From: H17-190 sp034435615
Lineage (GTDB): Bacteria > Chloroflexota > Dehalococcoidia > SM23-28-2 > HRBIN24
DNA: 48,976 bases
Direction: 5' to 3'
NCBI GenBank assembly: GCA_034435615.1
Contig: DAOTWZ010000079.1
Coordinates: 1 to 48,976, forward strand
This document shows, piece by piece, positions 1-7,675 of the stretch. Each line of letters starts with the position of its first letter. The first letter of the stretch is position 1. Under the pieces are notes generated by a model, which was not told the origin of the DNA, ran no database searches, and saw nothing but the letters and a program-made list of their open reading frames with translations. The translations under genes and the position numbers were made by a program.

Positions 1-1115
1 AGGCCCGACAGATCGCCCCGGATGCTCTCCAGCCCCTCCTTCACCTTGGTGCCGTCCAGGGGGTAGCCGTGCTTCTCCAGGGCGTTGCGGATCGCCTCCA
101 CCATCACGGCACCGATGGCCAGGCCCCGCAGGTACACCGTGTCGGCCCGGTTCAGGAAGTCGTGGGGCGTCTTCCCCTGCTGGGTGTACATCTGCCGGAT
201 CTCCTGCAGGATGGGTATCTCCGCCCCCACATTGGCGAAGTGGATGCCGTAGTAGCCCTCCGTGGCCTGCCAGCCGCCGGCCGCCTGGATGATGTCGTCG
301 GCCACCGACCAGACCAGGCCGATGACCCGGTTCAGGGGGAAGCCGAGCTGCTTCAGGGCGGTGATGGTGACGGAGGCAGGCCGCCCGTAGGTGTGGGCAA
401 TGACCCAGTCAGCCCGGTATCGCTGCACGATGTCCTGCGCCTGGGCCGTCTGGTCCAGGCCAGGGGGCGGCACGGCGAACTCCCTGTACTCGAACCCCTC
501 GATCTGGGCGAGGCGCCGCAGCACCTCCAGGGGCTCGCGGCCGGCCGGGGCGTCGTTGTAGATATAGGCGATCTTGGGCTTGCCAGGCCGCCCTTCCCTC
601 TGCCACTGGTCCAGGATGAACTTCACCGCCGCCCCCGCCTGGCTCCAGTAGCTGGCTGCCACGGGGAAGACGTAGGGGAACTTCTGACCGTTGGCCGAGG
701 CGGCGATGCCGAAGCCGATGGAGAGACAGGGGATCTTGTCGGCGTTGCAGCGGTCGGCCAGGGCGGCGATGAGGGGCGTCCCCCCGGCGAAGAACATCAC
801 CACTCCCTGCCGCTTCAACTGCTCATAGGCGTCCACGCCCCTGGGCACCTCGTAGCCGAACTCGATATCGATGAGGTTGATAGGGTGGCCGTCCACGCCG
901 CCCCTGCTGTTGACCAGGCTGATGTAGTCCGCCCAGCCCTGACGCAGGGGTATCTCGTTGACGGCCACAGGGCCTGTGCCGTCGTAGGTGGTGCCTATGC
1001 TGATGGGGGGCTTGGTGGGGGTGCCTCCCTCCTGGCCGCCACCGCACGCGGCGAGGACGAGCGAGGCCATTCCTGCCACCAGGGCCAGGAGCCAGTGCCT
1101 GGAGAGTCTACTCAT
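1..1115 (-). CDS. Branched-chain amino acid-type ABC transporter substrate-binding lipoprotein (3' end outside window)
   Basis: Read on the minus strand, a frame opens at an ATG at 1115 and runs off the left edge after 371 codons, so the C-terminus is missing. The N-terminus is a lipoprotein signal: MSRLSR, a hydrophobic stretch, then the lipobox LAAC followed by a Gly-rich linker. The mature part has the type I periplasmic-binding fold of the LivJ/LivK family (ISIGTTYDGTGP near the start, INLIDIEFGY, KIAYIYNDAPAGRE, DWVIAHTYG). It should capture amino acids, amides or similar small solutes outside the cell for an ABC permease not in the window. A GAGGTGA Shine-Dalgarno precedes the ATG. The frame is also open upstream (an in-frame ATG lies about 30 codons earlier), but only this start places the signal peptide at the N-terminus. 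Family assignment is firm; the ligand is unknown. Confidence 0.85.
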   Translation of the reverse strand, partial: MSRLSRHWLLALVAGMASLVLAACGGGQEGGTPTKPPISIGTTYDGTGPVAVNEIPLRQGWADYISLVNSRGGVDGHPINLIDIEFGYEVPRGVDAYEQLKRQGVVMFFAGGTPLIAALADRCNADKIPCLSIGFGIAASANGQKFPYVFPVAASYWSQAGAAVKFILDQWQREGRPGKPKIAYIYNDAPAGREPLEVLRRLAQIEGFEYREFAVPPPGLDQTAQAQDIVQRYRADWVIAHTYGRPASVTITALKQLGFPLNRVIGLVWSVADDIIQAAGGWQATEGYYGIHFANVGAEIPILQEIRQMYTQQGKTPHDFLNRADTVYLRGLAIGAVMVEAIRNALEKHGYPLDGTKVKEGLESIRGDLSG

Positions 1116-1297
1116 AGCCTTCACCTCTTCGTCCGAGTCTCGGTCTCCTCGGGCCGCGTCTCTGTTCGTTTGGTCCATGTCCCGCTCCCCGGCGCACGGG
1201 CACCTGGCCATCTCGGCGGGCGGTGCGCCTCAGCACCGGGCCTCCCCGCCTCCTCCCCCCGAGAAAAGCTCACCATGTAATGGCAAAAGTCACCGCT

Positions 1298-1326
1298 AAT
1301 ATAGTGAGGATGCTGGAAGATTGCAA
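1298..1326 (-). promoter_or_regulatory. Promoter of the substrate-binding protein gene
   Basis: On the minus strand TTGCAA (1321-1326) is followed after exactly 17 bp by TATATT (1298-1303). Transcription would start near 1291, leaving a leader of about 175 nt before the ATG at 1115. It lies just downstream of the terminator-like hairpin of glnA, so this gene is probably a separate unit. Confidence 0.65.
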
Positions 1327-1332
1327 GAGCCC

Positions 1333-1366
1333 CAGCGGGGGAGGCGTGGTGGGGCCCCCTCCGCTG
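1333..1366 (-). terminator. Terminator-like hairpin after glnA
   Basis: An inverted repeat of 13 pairs (one A-C mismatch, one G-U) with an 8-nt loop starts 11 nt after the glnA stop codon. The outer arms are CAGCGG and CCGCTG on the minus strand. There is no clear U-run, so it may work as an RNA stabiliser or with Rho rather than as a classical intrinsic terminator. Confidence 0.5.
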
Positions 1367-1376
1367 CGGCGGACGG

Positions 1377-2831
1377 TCAGACGTCGTAGTAGAGGTAGAA
1401 CTCGTAGGGGTGGGGGCGGAGCCGGATGGGGTCTATCTCCCGCTTCCGCTTGTACTCCGTCCAGGTCTGGAGGAGGTCATGGGTGAAGACGCCGCCCCGC
1501 AGGAGGAAGTCATGGTCTTCCTCCAGGGCACGCAGGGCCTCCTCCAGGCTGCCGGGGACGGTGCGGATGGCGGCGGCCACCTCGGGGGGTAGCTCGTAGA
1601 CGTCGGTGTCCAGGGGGTCGCCGGGGTCCATCTCGTTGAGGATGCCGTCCAGCCCCGCCATGAGAATGGCGGCGAAGGCCAGGTAGGGGTTGCAGGAGGG
1701 GTCGGGCGGGCGGAACTCTACCCGCTTGGCGGCGGGACTGCGCGAGTAGACGGGGATGCGGGCGGCGGCGGAGCGGTTGCGCTGAGAGTAGACCAGGTTG
1801 ACGGGGGCCTCAAAGCCGGGGACGAGCCGCCGGTAGGAGTTGGTGGTGGGGGCGATGAGGGCGCAGAGGGCGCGGGCGTGGGCCAGCAGCCCGCCGATGA
1901 AGTAGAGGCCCAGGAGGCTCATCTGGGCGTAGCCCTCCGGGTCGTAGAAGAGGTTCTCGCCGTTCTTCCAGAGGCTGACATGGACGTGCATGCCGGAGCC
2001 GTTGTCGCCGAAGATGGGCTTGGGCATGAAGGTGACGGTCTTGTCGTGCTCCCGGGCGACATTCTTGAGGATGTATTTGTAGAGCATGACCTGGTCGGCC
2101 ATGCGGGTGAGGGTCTGATAGCGCATGTCTATCTCGCCCTGGCCGGCGGTGGCCACCTCGTGGTGGTGGACCTCCACCTCGATGCCGGCCTGGAGCATCT
2201 TCAGGACGGCCTCCGAGCGGATGTCCTGGAGGCTGTCCACCGGCGGGGCGGGGAAGTAGCCCTCCTTGTAACGGGGGCGGTGGCCCAGGTTCTTTCCCGG
2301 GCGGCCGGCGTTCCAGGCCCCCTCCTCGGAGTCGATGGCGTAGTAGCCCTCGTGCTCGTTCTGGTCGAAGCGGACGGCGTCGAGGATGAAGAACTCCACC
2401 TCGGGGCCGAAGTAGGCGGTGTCGGCTATGCCGGTCTCCGCCAGGTAGCGCTCCGCCTTCTGGGCGATGTAGCGCGGGTCCCGCCAGTAGCGCTCGCGGG
2501 TGACGGGGTCGCGCACGTCGCAGATGATGGAGAGGGTGGGGACGCGGTAGATGGGGTCCAGGAAGGCGCTGGCCGGGTCGGGCACCAGGAGCATGTCGCT
2601 CTCCTGGATGTGCTGGAAGCCCCGTATGGAGGAGCCGTCGAAGCCGATACCCTCGCTGAAGATCGTCTCGTCCAGGGCCCTGGCGGGGATGGAGAAGTGC
2701 TGCAGGGTGCCCGGGAGGTCGGTGAACTTGAGGTCCACCATCTTAACGTCCCCCTCCCGGCAGAGGGCGATGACGTCAGCAGGGGTCCGGGGCCTTCTCT
2801 CCACCGCTCTCCCCTCCTCGCTCGCGGTCAC
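1377..2831 (-). CDS. glnA: Glutamine synthetase type I
   Basis: 484-aa glutamine synthetase, making glutamine from glutamate, ammonia and ATP. Visible signatures: GIGFDGSSIRGF, EVEFFILD, the ATP/glutamate region GDNGSGMHVHVSLW, the SQRNRSAAARIP loop, and the C-terminal GGVFTHDLL and RPHPYEFYLYYDV. The segment DVYELPPE aligns with the adenylylation loop of enterobacterial GlnA, with a Tyr at about residue 412, so covalent regulation by an adenylyltransferase is possible though not shown. The start is GTG, overlapping the stop of the flotillin gene as GTGA, with a GGAGGA site inside the upstream gene, which implies translational coupling. Last gene of the amtB operon. The family is certain. Confidence 0.97.
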   Translation of the reverse strand: MTASEEGRAVERRPRTPADVIALCREGDVKMVDLKFTDLPGTLQHFSIPARALDETIFSEGIGFDGSSIRGFQHIQESDMLLVPDPASAFLDPIYRVPTLSIICDVRDPVTRERYWRDPRYIAQKAERYLAETGIADTAYFGPEVEFFILDAVRFDQNEHEGYYAIDSEEGAWNAGRPGKNLGHRPRYKEGYFPAPPVDSLQDIRSEAVLKMLQAGIEVEVHHHEVATAGQGEIDMRYQTLTRMADQVMLYKYILKNVAREHDKTVTFMPKPIFGDNGSGMHVHVSLWKNGENLFYDPEGYAQMSLLGLYFIGGLLAHARALCALIAPTTNSYRRLVPGFEAPVNLVYSQRNRSAAARIPVYSRSPAAKRVEFRPPDPSCNPYLAFAAILMAGLDGILNEMDPGDPLDTDVYELPPEVAAAIRTVPGSLEEALRALEEDHDFLLRGGVFTHDLLQTWTEYKRKREIDPIRLRPHPYEFYLYYDV

Positions 2832-4249
2832 TGCTGGCCATCCTCCGGCTGCGGCTGCTGGGGAGCGGGGGCCTGGTCGGCGCCCTTGAGGCCGGGCAGC
2901 CGCCTGAGCAGCTCCTCCAGCTTGACGCCGGTGAGGGCCTCGACGATGGGCGGTAGCTGGGCGATGACCTCGGTGACGTCCCGGGTGACCTTGCTGGCGC
3001 CGGTGGAGTCGCCTCCCCCGGAGATGACGACGATGCGCTCGGTGCGGGCGAGGGGGGCGGCCACGGCTTCGGCCATCTTGGGGAGGACGTTGACCAGGAC
3101 TTCAGTGACGGCGGCCTGGTTGTAGCGGGCCCAGGCATCGGCCTTGCGGTCCATGGTCTGGGCCTCGGAGAGGCCCTTCTCCCTGATGACCTCCGCCTCG
3201 GCGAGGCCGCGGGCCCGCAGCGCCTCGGCCTCCCCCTGGGCCTCCGCCTCCAGGCGGTAGCGCTCCGCCTCGGCCAGGGCCTGGATGCGCTGGCGCTCCG
3301 CCTCGGCGGGACGGATGACAGTGGCCATGAGCTCCCGCTCCTTGCGGAGGATCTCCTTCTCCTCTAGCTCCGTCTGCAGCTCCTTCTCCAGGATGCCGAG
3401 CTGCACCTCCTCCCGCTTGACGAGCTGAGCGGTCTTGAAGCGCTGGAGGTCGTAGGCCAGGTCGGCCTCGGCGCGGCGCTGGTTGATGGCGGCCTCCACC
3501 TCCGCCCGCTTCAGCTCGTAGTCGCGGCGGGCCTCCTCTATCTTGGTGTCCACCTGGTAGCGGTAGGACTTGGCCTCCTCGTCGGCCCTGGCCTCGCCGA
3601 TGATGGCGTCCCGCTTCACCTGGGCGGTGCGAGGGCGGCCCAGGGCCTCCAGGTAGCCGCGGGGGTCGTTGATATTGCGGATGGTGAGGGAGACGATCTC
3701 CAGCCCCATCTTGGCCAGGTCACGGCTGGCCAGCTCCTTGACCCTCTCGGCGAACTCCCGTCGCTGCGTGTAGAGCTCCTCTATGGAGATGGTGCCCAGG
3801 ACGGCCCGCATGTGCCCCTCCACTATCTGGAGGGCGGTCTTCATGATCTCCTCCTGGGGACGGGAGAGGAAGTGCTCGGCGGCGGCCTGGATGGCCTCCT
3901 CGTCCCCCCTGACCTTGACGTGGGCGACGCCGTCCACCGCCACGGGGACGCCATGGACGGTGTAGACCTCCGGCGTCTTGACCTCCAGCCCCATCAGCTC
4001 CAGGGAGAGGCGGCGGGCCTGCTCTATGATGGGCCAGACCACGGTGCCGCCGCCCCAGATGACGCGGTAGCCCAGGGTGCGCCGCCGGCCCTCCCGATCC
4101 ACCACGGTGCGGCGGCGGCCGCTGACGATGAGGACCTCGTTGGGGCCCACCTTGGTGTAGCGGGCGGCCGCCACCGGCAGGAGGACGGGCCAGCCCACAG
4201 CCCAGGCCAGCAGCCACAACAGGGAAGAGAGGGGACGCGCCTCCGTCAT
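2828..4249 (-). CDS. Flotillin-like SPFH-domain membrane protein
   Basis: 473-aa protein. An N-terminal hydrophobic segment (about residues 8-28, WLLAWAVGWPVLLPVAAA) is followed by GPNEVLIVSGRR, typical of flotillins, then the SPFH/band-7 domain (about 30-210). Next is a long coiled coil rich in Glu/Ala/Arg with repeated AEAER and EAEA (about 210-370), and a C-terminal tail ending in a Pro/Gln-rich segment. Flotillins form large oligomeric scaffolds in membrane microdomains. Its place is unusual: the stop overlaps the glnA start, and the upstream unknown gene ends 6 bp before its ATG, so it is co-expressed with ammonium uptake and assimilation genes. No NfeD partner is present. A scaffold role for AmtB or GlnA is an inference from gene order only. 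Confidence 0.9.
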   Translation of the reverse strand: MTEARPLSSLLWLLAWAVGWPVLLPVAAARYTKVGPNEVLIVSGRRRTVVDREGRRRTLGYRVIWGGGTVVWPIIEQARRLSLELMGLEVKTPEVYTVHGVPVAVDGVAHVKVRGDEEAIQAAAEHFLSRPQEEIMKTALQIVEGHMRAVLGTISIEELYTQRREFAERVKELASRDLAKMGLEIVSLTIRNINDPRGYLEALGRPRTAQVKRDAIIGEARADEEAKSYRYQVDTKIEEARRDYELKRAEVEAAINQRRAEADLAYDLQRFKTAQLVKREEVQLGILEKELQTELEEKEILRKERELMATVIRPAEAERQRIQALAEAERYRLEAEAQGEAEALRARGLAEAEVIREKGLSEAQTMDRKADAWARYNQAAVTEVLVNVLPKMAEAVAAPLARTERIVVISGGGDSTGASKVTRDVTEVIAQLPPIVEALTGVKLEELLRRLPGLKGADQAPAPQQPQPEDGQQ

Positions 4250-4255
4250 GGCCCA

Positions 4256-5224
4256 TCACCTCCGCCTCTGTTCCAGGGTGAGGAGAGAGGGGCTGCCCAC
4301 GGCCCCCCGTTGGGCCAGGTCCTGATAGACGAGGCGGGCCAGCTCCTCCAGGTCGGCGGCGAAGATGAGGCGGGCGTGGCTGGCCCGCTGCAGGGCGACG
4401 AACTCGCCCGCCGCCTCGTAGACCGGGAGCTCTCGTCGCTGGCCGTCCTCCTCATAGGCCAGGACATAGGGGGTGGGCTTCAGGAGGGGCTGCAGCCGCT
4501 CCCAGACCTCCGGCTGCATCTGGTCCACCTTGAGGGCGCCCGGCGCGGGGATGGCACGGGCCTCCATCAGGGACTGCGCCACCTCCCGGCGGAGCCCGAA
4601 GAGCTCCTCCACGCCCAGGAAGCGGGAGGGCTGGCCGATGACATCGTAGATGAGGCGGAGGGAGTCGCCTTCCCCGTGACGGAAGAGGGGTAGCCAGACC
4701 CTGCCGTCCCGCAGGGCGAGGGCGGCGGGATAGACCTGCAGGTCCTTCCACAGGAGGAGGCTCACGGTCACCTCCTCCCTGGCGCCTATCTTCCTGGCCG
4801 CCATCAGATAGTCGCCGAGCTGCTGCCACAGCTCGCCGATGTCGCGTCCGGTGAAGGTGGCGGCCTCCAGCTTGAGGAGGAGGCGGCCGCGCACCAGGTA
4901 GGCCGGGAAGTCCCCCTGGGGAGTGGTGACGTAGTAGTAGGGCAGCGTCCCGTGCTCCACGAGGGAGGCCACCGTCTCCGGCACGGCGCGCTCCAGAGCG
5001 GCCAGATTCCCCTTCTCCACGCGGAGGGCGGCCACCGGCGTCCAGTAGACCTCCTTCAGGATGGGGTGGCGGCCGGGGTTGGGCCGCCAGTAGACGGGGA
5101 GGCGGGCTATGCGCCCCTCCCCTGGCAGGACGTGGCCCAGGCCCACCTCGAAGAAGTAGCGGGGGCTAGCGGTGTCCCCCTCGTGCCAGTCCAGATTCTT
5201 GAAGCAGCGCACCTCAAATGGCAT
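4256..5224 (-). CDS. Uncharacterised 322-aa protein in the amtB-glnA operon
   Basis: I do not recognise this family. The predicted product is soluble, with no signal peptide or membrane segment, rich in aromatic and charged residues and with almost no cysteine. It begins MPFEVRCFKNLDW; other landmarks are LPVYWRPNPGRH, LPYYYVTTPQGDFPAYLV and GRVWLPLFRHGEGDSLRL. The start is the ATG at 5224, 11 bp inside the 3' end of the P-II gene, with a GAGAGGGGAG site just upstream within that gene. A longer in-frame opening to 5329 lies inside P-II and is rejected. Six bp separate its stop from the flotillin ATG. Context suggests a partner of flotillin or of nitrogen sensing; no function can be given from sequence. 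Confidence 0.85.
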   Translation of the reverse strand: MPFEVRCFKNLDWHEGDTASPRYFFEVGLGHVLPGEGRIARLPVYWRPNPGRHPILKEVYWTPVAALRVEKGNLAALERAVPETVASLVEHGTLPYYYVTTPQGDFPAYLVRGRLLLKLEAATFTGRDIGELWQQLGDYLMAARKIGAREEVTVSLLLWKDLQVYPAALALRDGRVWLPLFRHGEGDSLRLIYDVIGQPSRFLGVEELFGLRREVAQSLMEARAIPAPGALKVDQMQPEVWERLQPLLKPTPYVLAYEEDGQRRELPVYEAAGEFVALQRASHARLIFAADLEELARLVYQDLAQRGAVGSPSLLTLEQRRR

Positions 5225-5552
5225 CGGCTCCCCTCTCCCCCGTCCGCACCCGGACGACCTCCTCCACGGGGATGACGAAGATCTTGCCATCGCCCACATC
5301 GCCCGTCCAGGCGGCCTTGACGATGGCATCTATGACCCGCTCCACATCCTCGTCGTTGATGACCACCTCCAGCTTCACCTTCGGGAGGGTATCTGCCATA
5401 TAGCTGGCGGCGCCTCGCCAGTAGGTCTGGCCCCGCTGCCTCCCCCTCCCCCTCACCTCCACGAAGTTGAGGCCCAGGATGCCTATGCGGTCCAGGGCGT
5501 CCTTGACATCGCCCAGTTTCTCCTCGCGGATGATGGCCTCCACCTTCTTCAT
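5214..5552 (-). CDS. glnK: Nitrogen regulatory P-II protein (GlnB/GlnK family)
   Basis: 112-aa P-II signal protein: starts MKKVEAIIRE, has the T-loop region GRGRQRGQTYWRGAAS, the core motif LPKVKLEVVI, and the C-terminal TGDVGDGKIFVIPVEEVVRVRTGE signature. P-II proteins are trimers sensing 2-oxoglutarate and ATP/ADP; those beside amtB normally bind and block the channel. Tyr51, the uridylylation/adenylylation site in proteobacterial and actinobacterial homologues, is retained, but the T-loop reads TYWRGAASY in place of the usual TELYRGAEY. It begins 9 bp after the amtB stop and overlaps the next gene by 11 bp. GlnK rather than GlnB is chosen because of amtB linkage. Confidence 0.95.
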   Translation of the reverse strand: MKKVEAIIREEKLGDVKDALDRIGILGLNFVEVRGRGRQRGQTYWRGAASYMADTLPKVKLEVVINDEDVERVIDAIVKAAWTGDVGDGKIFVIPVEEVVRVRTGERGADAI

Positions 5553-5561
5553 GGCGTCCCT

Positions 5562-6833
5562 CTAGCGGGCGTAGGCGCGCTCCCCGTGCTCGGCCAGGTC
5601 CACCCCCACCAGCTCCTCCCGGGGGGAGACGCGCAGGCCCATGGTCCAGTCCAGGAGCTTGAGGATGGCGAAGGTCATGACGAAGGAGTAGCCCCAGGTG
5701 GCGCCGATGCTGGCCAGCTGGGCCAGGAGCTGCTCCGGCCGCCCGTCTATGACGCCGCCGATGCCGCCCCGGAAGCCGGCCGTCTCCGTGACCAGGGCGG
5801 TGGCGAAGATGCCGGTGGCCAGGGCGCCCCAGGTGCCGCCGATGCCGTGGACGGCCCAGACATCCAGGGCGTCGTCCACTCCCAGCCAGCCCCGCAGGCG
5901 CGTCGCCAGGTAGCAGAGGACGCCCGCCCCGGCGCCGATGATGGTGGCGGGCAGGGCGTTGAGGTAGCCATCGGCGGCGTCCCAGGCCCCCACGAAGCCG
6001 GAGGCCGGGGTTATGGCCACCAGCCCCGCCACGGCCCCGGTGGCCGCTCCGGTGACGCTGGGCACACCCTGGTAGGCCCAGCTCATGGCCAGCCAGGCCA
6101 CCGTGGCGGCGGCCGCCGCCGTGTTGGTGACCACGAAGGCGTTGGCTGCGGAGGCGTTGGCCGCCACGGCGCTGCCGGCGTTGAAGCCGAACCAGCCGAA
6201 CCAGAGGAGGGCCGCCCCCAGCACCACGTAGGGGACGTTGTGGGGCTCCATGGGCATCCGCCCCAGCCCCAGCCGCTTGCCGAAGGCCAGGGCCGCCGCC
6301 AGCCCCGCCACCCCCGAGTTGATGTGGACCACCGTCCCGCCGGCGAAATCGTAGGCTCCCAGGCCGCCCAGGACGCCCAGCCAGCCGTTCTGCGCCCACA
6401 CCCAGTGGGCGATGGGAGCGTAGACCAGCGTGGACCAGAGGACGACGAATACCAGGAAGGTGCTGAACTTGGCCCGCTCGGCGAAGGCGCCCGTCACCAG
6501 GGCGGGCGTGATGATGGCGAACATGAGCTGGAAGGCCATGTAGGCCAGATGGGGCACGGTGGCGGCGTAGGGACCGGGCTCGCTCCCCACGTGGCGCAGC
6601 CCGAACCAGGAGAGATCGCCGATGAAGCCGCCGTGGTCCGGCCCGAAGGCCAGACTGTAGCCCCAGAAGACCCAGAGCAGGGAGACGACGGCGATGATGC
6701 TGAACCCCTGCATGATGGTGGCGATGACGTTCTTCTCTCGCACCAGGCCGCCGTAGAAGAAGGCGAGGCCCGGAGTCATGAGGAGCACCAGGGCAGCCGA
6801 GGCCAGCACCCAGGCGGTATCGCCGCTGTCCAT
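5562..6833 (-). CDS. amtB: Ammonium transporter AmtB/Amt family
   Basis: 423-aa polytopic membrane protein that conducts ammonium into the cell. Family motifs include MTPGLAFFYGGLVREKN near the N-terminus, a histidine region around FAGGTVVHINSGVAGLAAAL, and the later segments IGGTWGALATGIFA and WGYSFVMTFAILKLLD. The start is the ATG at 6833, preceded by GGAGGAGACC; an earlier ATG at 6872 lacks a ribosome site and would add 13 residues. First gene of a five-gene operon with P-II, an unknown protein, flotillin and glutamine synthetase. Expression is probably controlled by the direct-repeat array at 6900-6937. Confidence 0.95.
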   Translation of the reverse strand: MDSGDTAWVLASAALVLLMTPGLAFFYGGLVREKNVIATIMQGFSIIAVVSLLWVFWGYSLAFGPDHGGFIGDLSWFGLRHVGSEPGPYAATVPHLAYMAFQLMFAIITPALVTGAFAERAKFSTFLVFVVLWSTLVYAPIAHWVWAQNGWLGVLGGLGAYDFAGGTVVHINSGVAGLAAALAFGKRLGLGRMPMEPHNVPYVVLGAALLWFGWFGFNAGSAVAANASAANAFVVTNTAAAAATVAWLAMSWAYQGVPSVTGAATGAVAGLVAITPASGFVGAWDAADGYLNALPATIIGAGAGVLCYLATRLRGWLGVDDALDVWAVHGIGGTWGALATGIFATALVTETAGFRGGIGGVIDGRPEQLLAQLASIGATWGYSFVMTFAILKLLDWTMGLRVSPREELVGVDLAEHGERAYAR

Positions 6834-6867
6834 GGTCTCCTCCAGGGGCGCGGGGAGACTACTCCAG

Positions 6868-6894
6868 CCCATAGAGTGGCGCCGCAGCGGGCAA
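6868..6894 (-). promoter_or_regulatory. Weak candidate core promoter of the amtB operon
   Basis: Minus-strand TTGCCC (6889-6894) and TATGGG (6868-6873), separated by 15 bp, lie between the repeat array and the amtB start. The match is poor, as would be expected of an activator-dependent promoter. Low confidence. Confidence 0.3.
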
Positions 6895-6899
6895 GCGGG

Positions 6900-6937
6900 G
6901 TTACCGGCCGGTTACGAATATGTTACATTCTCGTAAA
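6900..6937 (-). promoter_or_regulatory. GlnR/OmpR-class operator: four pentamers at 11-bp spacing
   Basis: The plus strand reads GTTAC at 6900-6904, 6911-6915 and 6922-6926, and GTAAA at 6933-6937. Each pair is separated by exactly 6 bp. On the minus strand this is TTTAC-n6-GTAAC-n6-GTAAC-n6-GTAAC, a good fit to the actinobacterial GlnR pattern (gTnAC-n6-GaAAC repeats) and to the 11-bp direct repeats bound by OmpR/PhoB-type winged-helix regulators. It lies 67-104 bp upstream of amtB, a normal place for an activator, and 118-155 bp upstream of divergent pdxT. The array is seen directly; the regulator is inferred. Confidence 0.65.
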
Positions 6938-7029
6938 ATATCGGCGTTTCTCCAGCGGGAGCCGCGGCCTAGCTCTCTGGCGCCCGCCGACCGGCGGCCC
7001 CGGGCCCCCACCCCACAGGGCGGGGCTTG

Positions 7030-7038
7030 TGCTAAAAT
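7030..7038 (+). promoter_or_regulatory. Extended -10 promoter of pdxT
   Basis: TG-C-TAAAAT at 7030-7038 is an extended -10 element 16 nt upstream of the pdxT ATG. No good -35 is visible. It predicts a very short leader of about 10 nt. Confidence 0.6.
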
Positions 7039-7054
7039 AGACGATGCAGGGACT

Positions 7055-7675
7055 ATGGCGCGCATAGGCATTCTGGCCCTCCAGGGCGATTTTCTCGAGC
7101 ACCAGGAAGTCCTCACCCGTCTGGGCCAGGAGGCCGTCCAGGTCCGCAGGCCCGAGCACCTCGAAGGACTGGACGGCCTCATCATACCCGGGGGTGAATC
7201 CACCACCTTTTGTCGTCTCATGCGGGACTTCGGCCTCTACGAGCCCCTGCGGGACCTCATCGCCGCCGGGCTCCCCACCTGGGGCACCTGCGCCGGCATG
7301 ATCGTCCTGGCCAAGCGGGTGCAGGACCTGCCCTACGCCACCCTGGAGGCGCTGGACGTCGAGGTGGACCGCAACGCCTACGGTCGCCAGGTGGACAGCT
7401 TCGAGGTGGAGCTGGCCGTCCCCTCGCTAGGCCGGCGACCCTTCCCGGCAGTCTTCATACGGGCCCCTGTGGTGCTGGAGGTAGGGGAGGGGGTGGAGGT
7501 GCTGGCCCGCCTGCCCCAGGGACCCGACCAGCCGCCGGCGGGCGCCGGCACCCCGGTGGCCCTGCGCCAGGGGCACGTACTGGCCACCTCCTTCCATCCC
7601 GAGCTGACCCGGGACACCCGCTTCCACCGCTACTTCCTGAGAATGGTAGGGGCGAGGCGGGCCCACAAGGCATGA
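7055..7675 (+). CDS. pdxT: Pyridoxal 5'-phosphate synthase glutaminase subunit
   Basis: 206-aa class I glutaminase that hydrolyses glutamine and passes ammonia to PdxS for PLP synthesis. Signatures: MARIGILALQGDFLEH at the start, the PdxT motif PGGESTT, the nucleophile region GTCAGMIVLA with its catalytic Cys, and SFHPELT carrying the His-Glu pair. The ATG at 7055 is chosen because homologues start here and the extended -10 lies immediately upstream; the frame is open earlier but outside the domain. PdxS is not in the window. The stop overlaps the next gene as ATGA, so the two are translationally coupled. Confidence 0.95.
   Translation: MARIGILALQGDFLEHQEVLTRLGQEAVQVRRPEHLEGLDGLIIPGGESTTFCRLMRDFGLYEPLRDLIAAGLPTWGTCAGMIVLAKRVQDLPYATLEALDVEVDRNAYGRQVDSFEVELAVPSLGRRPFPAVFIRAPVVLEVGEGVEVLARLPQGPDQPPAGAGTPVALRQGHVLATSFHPELTRDTRFHRYFLRMVGARRAHKA

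Noticed and set aside
1116..1290. Known riboswitch in the leader of the binding-protein gene
   Set aside because: I could not match it to glycine, lysine, SAM or other known riboswitch cores by eye.
5225..5329. Upstream extension of the unknown 322-aa protein
   Set aside because: The extra residues are Ser/Arg-rich noise inside the P-II gene; a ribosome site marks the ATG at 5224.
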